A model generated the notes under the pieces. That model searched no databases. It was not told the DNA's origin and saw only the letters and a program-made list of their open reading frames with translations. Shown in pieces: positions 58,641 to 64,000 of a DNA stretch of 64,000 bases (within the stretch, counting starts at the first letter, position 1; each line of letters opens with the position of its first letter). The DNA is taken from the NCBI RefSeq assembly GCF_008312935.1, contig NZ_VSZO01000003.1:39731-103730 (forward strand), read 5' to 3'. This DNA is from Roseiconus lacunae. GTDB taxonomy: Bacteria > Planctomycetota > Planctomycetia > Pirellulales > Pirellulaceae. The position numbers were made by a program, and so were the translations under genes.

Positions 58641-60734
58641 CTAATACTGGAACGCCTCGAGGTCTTCCTTGGGTGCTGGTTGATAGCCGAGTGGCTCCAT
58701 GCTGCTGCCGGCGCGACCTTGGCTGAGGCTTCGTACGGCACTGGAGTAGCCGAACAGTTCTTTCAGTGGCGCGTTCGCCGTGATCACCGTCATCGCTCCG
58801 CGTGTTTCGGTGGCGGCGATTAAGGCGCGTCGCTGTTGGAGGTCACCTACTAGCTCGCCCATGTAATCTTCCGGCGTTGTGACTTCGACTTTCATCACAG
58901 GTTCGAGCAAGACCGGGCCGGCTTCGTTCATCGCTTTGTCGAACGCGTCACCGGCGGCAATTCGGAATGCGACTTCATCGCTTCCCTCTTCATGAACTTC
59001 GACGTCATAGGCTTCAATTTTGATCCCGGAAAGTGGGAAGCCCGCAAGGACTCCACCGCCGGCGGCCCGTTCGCGAAGTTCTTCAATCGCTGCGGTGCGA
59101 ACGTCGTTGGGCAGCGGGCAGTCCGGCGGCAAGCGATCAAAAACGAGGGGGGCGGTGGAGGAGTCTTCGGTTGCTTCGACACGGATCTTCAGCCGGGCAA
59201 ACATTTGCGACGCGCCCATCTGGCGATTGCAAACACCGGTCACGTCGGCTTTTCCGCCGATCGTTTCGCGGTAGTTCACGCGAGGCTTGTAAAACTTGAC
59301 ATTCAGTCCGAAGTCGCGAGTTAAGCGGTGCTGGATGACTTCGAGGTGCAATTCGCCCATCCCGCTGATCAATGTCTGTCCGAGTTCTTCATTCTCGACC
59401 GCTTTGAACGTCGGGTCTTGGCGGCGAAGCATGTCGAGTGTTTCGTCAAGCTTCTTTCGGTCGCCAGTGTTCTCGGGTTCAATCGCCATCGACAAAACTG
59501 TGTCGGCAAATTTAATGCTCGGCAGTTCGATCTGGTCTTTCGAGTCGCAAAGCGTGTCGCCGGTGATTGCAAAGCGAGGACCGATCACACAGCAGATATC
59601 GCCCGCGGTGATAGTCTCTACCTGGCCATCGCGTTCCTTTTTGGAGGCATGGATCTGCCAGAGTTGTGCGACGTTTTCTTTCTTGTCGCGGTTCGGGCAA
59701 AAGACTCGCGAGTTCTGTTTGAGTGCCCCGCTATAAATTCGTATCCAATAGTTGTCGCCGGTTTTGGCGGGCAAGATCTTGAAGACGAGCGCGCTGAATG
59801 GCTCACTGGGGTCCGGCTTTCGGAGCAGTGACTTTTCGGGCTTCTTCGGATCCACGCCTTCCACCGGTGGGCGGTCGATTGGGCTGGGTAGGTAATGCCC
59901 GACGGCCGTCATCAGGGGTTGGACGCCGATGCCATGTAGCGCCGACCCACAGAGGACGGGTTGAATCGTTTGTTCGATACAGCCTTTGCGCAATGCCGAG
60001 CGGATCAATTCGACCGGAATTTCTTGATCTTCCATCACCAGCGCCATCGCTTCTTCATCGATTTCGCAGACGGTTTCGAGTAATTGTTCGCGCCACAGCA
60101 GGGCGTCATCGATCAGTTCATCCGGAATGTCAGTCTCGGTGACCGACTTGCCTTCCGTTTCCGGGTCGAACTGCAAAGCTTTCATTTCCACCAAGTCGAT
60201 GACACCTCGGAACGGGTCGTTCACATGGGCGGGGCCTTGGCCGACCGGCAGTTCCACCGCGACGGGCCGTCCGCCAAGCCTTGGTTCGATATCGCTAAAG
60301 ACGGAATCAAAGTTTGCGCCTTCGCGGTCCATCTTGTTGATGAAAACGATCCGCGGCACGTTGTAGCGATCGGCCTGGCGCCACACCGTTTCGCTTTGTG
60401 CTTCGACGCCTTCGCGAGCAGAAAAGACGACGACGGCCCCATCGAGGACTCGCAAGCAGCGTTCGACTTCGGCGGTAAAGTCGACGTGACCAGGGGTGTC
60501 GAGCAGGTTGATGTTGTGATCGTTCCAGTGGAATTTCACGCACGCACTGAAGATCGTGATTCCGCGTTCTTGTTCCTCGGGATCGTCGTCAGTGTCGGTC
60601 GTTCCGTGGTCGACGCGGCCGACACGGTGCTTGGCCCCGCTGAGGAAAAGCATTCGTTCGGTGACGGTGGTCTTGCCGGCATCGATGTGGGCAATGATCC
60701 CGATGTTTCGCAGTTTGGTAATGTCAGCGGACAT
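58641..60734 (-). CDS. fusA: Elongation factor G
   Basis: 697 aa, full length for EF-G. GTPase motifs: G1 AHIDAGKTT, G2 RGITIFSA, G3 DTPGHVDF, G4 NKMD. Domain II-V follow, with GMGELHLEVIQHRL and the C-terminal ETRGAMTVITANAPLKELFG. It catalyses ribosomal translocation. Downstream of rpsL-rpsG but separated from them by a strong terminator (60826-60867), so it probably has its own promoter in this organism. Confidence 0.97.
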   Translation of the reverse strand: MSADITKLRNIGIIAHIDAGKTTVTERMLFLSGAKHRVGRVDHGTTDTDDDPEEQERGITIFSACVKFHWNDHNINLLDTPGHVDFTAEVERCLRVLDGAVVVFSAREGVEAQSETVWRQADRYNVPRIVFINKMDREGANFDSVFSDIEPRLGGRPVAVELPVGQGPAHVNDPFRGVIDLVEMKALQFDPETEGKSVTETDIPDELIDDALLWREQLLETVCEIDEEAMALVMEDQEIPVELIRSALRKGCIEQTIQPVLCGSALHGIGVQPLMTAVGHYLPSPIDRPPVEGVDPKKPEKSLLRKPDPSEPFSALVFKILPAKTGDNYWIRIYSGALKQNSRVFCPNRDKKENVAQLWQIHASKKERDGQVETITAGDICCVIGPRFAITGDTLCDSKDQIELPSIKFADTVLSMAIEPENTGDRKKLDETLDMLRRQDPTFKAVENEELGQTLISGMGELHLEVIQHRLTRDFGLNVKFYKPRVNYRETIGGKADVTGVCNRQMGASQMFARLKIRVEATEDSSTAPLVFDRLPPDCPLPNDVRTAAIEELRERAAGGGVLAGFPLSGIKIEAYDVEVHEEGSDEVAFRIAAGDAFDKAMNEAGPVLLEPVMKVEVTTPEDYMGELVGDLQQRRALIAATETRGAMTVITANAPLKELFGYSSAVRSLSQGRAGSSMEPLGYQPAPKEDLEAFQY

Positions 60735-60825
60735 GGAGGTAGATCAGGGTGCGTGGTGAAAGTGAGCGGCGAACGTCAGCGAATTCCGGCAGGCGGCGGA
60801 ACGGCGAGACCGAATGGATTGGATC

Positions 60826-60867
60826 AAAAAAACCGCGACGCCGGCAAGTGGATGCCGAGGTCGCGGT
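60826..60867 (-). terminator. Strong terminator between rpsG and fusA
   Basis: Minus strand ACCGCGAC and GTCGCGGT pair, extended by TCGGCA/TGCCGG pairs, followed by seven T. Confidence 0.88.
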
Positions 60868-60919
60868 ATTGAAAATTGTTAATGCTGTGTGTCGCGTGTG
60901 AATGTGATCGAAAGGTCGA

Positions 60920-61396
60920 TCACCATGCGAAGTGCGAGAACGCCTTGTTGGCTTCGGCCATCCGGTGGGTGTTTTCGCGTTTGGTGTAGGCGACACCTTC
61001 TTTCTTGTAACCGGCCATTAGTTCGTCGGCGAGCTTGAGGTGCATCGGGCGACCTTTCTTGCTGCGAACGGCTTCGAGGATCCAGCGAATCGCGAGGCTC
61101 TGTTGGCGGGCGCGGTTGACCTGCATCGGAACTTGATAGCTGGCACCACCGACTCGCTTGCTGCGAACTTCGATGTAGGGTTTGATGTTTTCGAGGGCCT
61201 GCTCGAAGACTTCGATAGGTTCTTGGCCTTCGGCACCATCTCGCTTGGAGATTTCTTCGAGGGCGTCATAGAAAACTTTCTGTGCGACGGTTTTCTTGCC
61301 GTCCAGCATGAGGCAATTAATGAACTTGCTTGCCAGCAGCGAACCGTGTCGCGGGTCGCCTTTCATCTGCTTTCTACTTGCAGTGATCCGTCCCAT
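60920..61396 (-). CDS. rpsG: Ribosomal protein S7
   Basis: 158 aa, usual length. Conserved [37 protein letters not shown] and ending [15 protein letters not shown]. Second gene of the rpsL-rpsG unit. Confidence 0.98.
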   Translation of the reverse strand: MGRITASRKQMKGDPRHGSLLASKFINCLMLDGKKTVAQKVFYDALEEISKRDGAEGQEPIEVFEQALENIKPYIEVRSKRVGGASYQVPMQVNRARQQSLAIRWILEAVRSKKGRPMHLKLADELMAGYKKEGVAYTKRENTHRMAEANKAFSHFAW

Positions 61397-61513
61397 ATCA
61401 GATCTTTTCTATTTCGTATGCGTGTATCGGGTTGACTATCAAACAACGGGTGCGGCGTGACGATTCAACACTGCACCGGCGGACATGCGTTGCGGAGCGA
61501 ACGCGGGTGGCGA

Positions 61514-61879
61514 CTACTTCTTCGCCCCGTAACGGCTGCGTGAACGCTTGCGGCCTTCGACACCCAATGCGTCGCGGCTTCCGCGAACGACTTGGTAGCG
61601 AACACCGGGAAGGTCACGGATCCGTCCACCGCGGACAAGAACGATCGAGTGCTCTTGCAGGTTGTGGCCTTCACCCGGAATGTAAACGGTGACCTCTTTA
61701 CCGTTGCTCAACTTGACCCGCGAAATCTTACGCAGAGCCGAGTTCGGCTTCTTGGGAGTCATCGTCCGGACTTGCAAACACACCCCTTGCTTTTGGGGGC
61801 ACTTCTCCAGAACGGGCGACTTACTTTGTCTGCGTTTGGTTTTGCGTCGTTTTCGGACGAGTTGGTTGATCGTTGGCAT
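61514..61879 (-). CDS. rpsL: Ribosomal protein S12
   Basis: 121 aa. Contains [35 protein letters not shown] and [24 protein letters not shown]. The Lys residues where streptomycin-resistance mutations occur ([14 protein letters not shown] region) are wild-type. First gene of the str cluster, divergent from tsaD. Confidence 0.98.
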   Translation of the reverse strand: MPTINQLVRKRRKTKRRQSKSPVLEKCPQKQGVCLQVRTMTPKKPNSALRKISRVKLSNGKEVTVYIPGEGHNLQEHSIVLVRGGRIRDLPGVRYQVVRGSRDALGVEGRKRSRSRYGAKK

Positions 61880-61984
61880 GAGGTTAGATCGGTAGGTTTT
61901 CCGGACGTTTTCCGTGTTTCGAAGCGTGCAAGTATCGGGCCAATCCCGTTGGTGTCAAGGCCTGATTCAAGTTAAGCTCTCGGG

Positions 61985-63007
61985 ATGCCAATTCTCACAC
62001 TTGAATCGACTTGCGACGAAACCGCTGCGGCCGTGATTGCCGATGATGGAGCGGTTTTGGGGCAGTGTATCGCAACCCAGGAATCCTTGCACGAGCGTTT
62101 TGGGGGCGTTGTTCCCGAAGTTGCCGCGCGAGCCCATTTAGAGCGTTTGTTGCCGGTGATTGACACCGCGATCACGCAGGCCGGCGTGACGGCGGACGAT
62201 TTAACGGCGATTGCGGTCGCCGATCGCCCGGGACTGGCCGGTTCCTTGTTGGTCGGCGTTGTCGCCGCCAAAACTTTGGCCGTAGCTTGGCAAAAACCGC
62301 TCGTTTCCATCAATCACCTGCACGCACATCTTTACGCTTGCCAAATGGCCAGCGGCCAGAGCGTGTATCCTGCGATCGGGCTGGTCGTCAGCGGTGGCCA
62401 CACCAGCCTGTATCACTGCACCAGCCCACTCGATCTGGAATACCTCGGCGGCACCATCGATGACGCCGCGGGTGAGGCGTTCGATAAAGTCGGCGCGATG
62501 TTGGGGCTCGGGTTTCCCGGCGGGCCGGCGGTCAGTCGGCTTGCGGGCGAAGGGAATCCGAAGGCCCACGCCTACCCCCGCTCGATGATCGGTGAGTCGG
62601 GTTACCGCTTCAGCTTCAGCGGCCTCAAGACCGCCGTCCGGTACACCATCTCGCCGCCTCCGGCAAAAGAAGTCTCCGCCGATCACCTCGATCGGCAAGC
62701 GAAGGCGGATATCTGCGCTTCTTTTCAAGCCGCCGTGGTCGATGTCTTGGTCCGCAAAAGCGTGCGGGCAATCAAGCAATACCGGGCCGGCCACCTCATC
62801 GTCGGGGGTGGTGTTGCCGCAAACCCAGCCCTTCGCGACCGACTGAGGGAGGCCTCGGAAAAGCATGCGTTCCGGCTCGTCATCGCCCCTCCCGAACTGT
62901 GCACCGACAACGCCGCGATGGGGGCGATCGCACTCGAAAAGATTAAACGCGGCGAGTTCGCCGGCTTGGATCTCGATATCACCGCCGGGCTGCAACGCGG
63001 TTTTTAA
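61985..63007 (+). CDS. tsaD: tRNA N6-threonylcarbamoyladenosine synthase TsaD
   Basis: 340 aa, usual length. LESTCDETAAAVI at the N-terminus, the metal motif INHLHAHLYA, LVVSGGHTSLYH, and GFPGGPAVSRLA are all present. Together with TsaB/E/C it makes t6A at position 37 of ANN-decoding tRNAs. Divergent from rpsL; convergent with the methyltransferase at 63068. Confidence 0.97.
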   Translation: MPILTLESTCDETAAAVIADDGAVLGQCIATQESLHERFGGVVPEVAARAHLERLLPVIDTAITQAGVTADDLTAIAVADRPGLAGSLLVGVVAAKTLAVAWQKPLVSINHLHAHLYACQMASGQSVYPAIGLVVSGGHTSLYHCTSPLDLEYLGGTIDDAAGEAFDKVGAMLGLGFPGGPAVSRLAGEGNPKAHAYPRSMIGESGYRFSFSGLKTAVRYTISPPPAKEVSADHLDRQAKADICASFQAAVVDVLVRKSVRAIKQYRAGHLIVGGGVAANPALRDRLREASEKHAFRLVIAPPELCTDNAAMGAIALEKIKRGEFAGLDLDITAGLQRGF

Positions 63008-63067
63008 TTGTTGGTTTGCCTAGCGCTAGGGCATAAGTGGATGCCGGAGCTTATTTCGCTCAGCAGT

Positions 63068-63709
63068 CTATTTCGTACAGCGATAAACGAACGCGGGGGG
63101 CAGGTTCCGCCAAACCGTCTCCGATCGTCGCACGTCGGAGAAATTCTCTCGCAGTCGCTTAGAAAATCGTCTCCCGGCCGGCAAAATCACGCCCTGCCAG
63201 TATGCAAAGGTTGCGAATTTTGCATTGGGTGCCATGCGATTGAGGGTGACTGACATAATCTCCCGCTGCAGTGAATCGGGGAACGACGCCCATGGCAGCC
63301 CACACAAGACAGCGTCGACTTGGCCGATCCCAGCGGCATCGCAAATGGCGTCTAGGTTGGTCACGCTGTCTTCGATGACCGTTGCCGATGGGCATCGCCG
63401 ACGCGTCAGTTCTGCCATGTCGTGACTGCGTTCGATCGCGACGAACTTGGCATCGGGGTGCAATTTCTTGACGATGGCCTCGGTGAACACGCCGGTTCCC
63501 GGGCCGAACTCCACGACGCCGCGCGCTTTTTGCCAATCGAATCCATGAGTCATCACGCGAACCAACCCGGGGCTGCTCGGAGCGATCGCGCCGACTTTGG
63601 TGGGGTTTTTAGCAAATTCCCTAAGGAAGGTGATCGATTCTCGCAATCGTCTTTCCGTTCGTGAGGCTTTGGGCCGTCGAGGCAGTGCGCCGGGGCAAAG
63701 TGAAACCAA
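63068..63709 (-). CDS. SAM-dependent methyltransferase, phospholipid N-methyltransferase-like
   Basis: 213 aa from TTG 63709. N-terminus FLREFAKNPTKVGAIAPSSP with motif I VVEFGPGTGVFTEAI and VAIERSHDMA fits the PmtA/KsgA-related group that modifies phosphatidylethanolamine. Motif IV: DAVLCGLPWASFPDSL. Substrate not proven. An ATG downstream (residue 53) is possible but would remove the N-terminal helix. Confidence 0.83.
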   Translation of the reverse strand: MVSLCPGALPRRPKASRTERRLRESITFLREFAKNPTKVGAIAPSSPGLVRVMTHGFDWQKARGVVEFGPGTGVFTEAIVKKLHPDAKFVAIERSHDMAELTRRRCPSATVIEDSVTNLDAICDAAGIGQVDAVLCGLPWASFPDSLQREIMSVTLNRMAPNAKFATFAYWQGVILPAGRRFSKRLRENFSDVRRSETVWRNLPPAFVYRCTK

Positions 63710-64000
63710 GGTGTCAGCCGTAGGTGCTTCGTCGCCGATGCGGGGTCAGTTGTGAATTCGTTACGCTGCGGTCCCGCTGGTTCGTCTCTGCAGCATCGTC
63801 TTTTGTTCTGCAAAAGGTGCGTCGTGGGACGCTGTTTTCGCGTGGCAAGAGGCGACTTTGGCTAGAGATCTTCACGGCCTAAGCAGGCAAACACGAGTCT
63901 TTGGGGTTAAACATCTGGATAACACCTTCCCGCTTGCGGGAGGGTCGGACGAGCAAACGGCCGGGGAGGGTGCCCTCTCCGGGCCTGAAGGCCCGACTCT
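63710..64000. other. Gene-free end of window, GC-rich repeat
   Basis: 291 bases without a supported gene. Contains the dispersed repeat (63798-63856) and, from 63928, a GC-rich segment with short inverted repeats (CCCGCTTGCGGG, GCCCGGAG-type) typical of abundant planctomycete intergenic repeats. Confidence 0.45.
63798..63856 (-). repeat. Dispersed repeat, copy 2 (inverted)
   Basis: On the minus strand begins GTCGCCTC and shares GCGAAAACAGCGTCCCACGA with copy 1 (53706-53767) and the distal TTTGCAGA/TTTTGCAGA region. Confidence 0.72.

Overview
The window is chromosomal DNA of a planctomycete, probably Pirellulaceae (Rhodopirellula/Blastopirellula-like). Supporting signs are a DUF1559 protein with a pilin-type leader, a TPR plus FG-GAP/ASPIC-UnbV protein beside a multihaem cytochrome c, a PknB-type kinase joined to an extracellular beta-helix, and the rpsL-rpsG-fusA cluster. 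Family names rest on reading motifs by eye; no search was run.

Layout. (1) 1-7.6 kb: host genes (partial multihaem cytochrome, DUF1559, TPR/FG-GAP protein, DUF2071). (2) 7605-50747: a temperate siphovirus-type prophage of about 43.1 kb inside a tRNA-Leu(GAG) gene, bounded by an exact 62-bp direct repeat. The right copy is part of the intact tRNA (50686-50770, minus strand); the left copy is the displaced 3' end, and the tRNA's probable terminator is stranded beyond it at 7527-7560. (3) 50.8-64 kb: host genes (kinase, glycosyltransferase/methyltransferase pair, PAS-LuxR regulator, DUF456, fusA, rpsG, rpsL, tsaD, methyltransferase).

Prophage, left to right: a tyrosine integrase beside attL; an AT-richer NACHT/pentapeptide-repeat NTPase resembling bacterial NLR-like defence proteins; a minus-strand virion operon (portal, protease-capsid fusion, DUF2190 cement protein, neck proteins, tail tube, a tail chaperone with a clear -1 frameshift site, tape measure, tail tip). 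A plus-strand cassette then lies between portal and terminase: membrane/coiled-coil proteins, a papain-like protease fused to a thioredoxin-like domain, a Kua/CarF/PEDS1-type lipid desaturase, and a tailspike with an SGNH hydrolase. Next come TerL and a minus-strand early operon with a MerR/cupin/DUF2938 cargo, an Acb2-type anti-CBASS protein, a replication protein with a lambda-like iteron origin inside its gene, a 5'-3' exonuclease, GNAT, RHH and zinc-ribbon proteins and a second tyrosine recombinase. At the right end are a HTH regulator, a zinc-ribbon membrane protein and a further membrane protein beside the tRNA.

The most notable content is this planctomycete prophage carrying a defence gene (NACHT), a counter-defence gene (Acb2), a plasmalogen-type desaturase gene and a protease-redox fusion that may suit a disulfide-rich host envelope. 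Shared TACAAA/TTTGTA sites in three control regions suggest a common operator.
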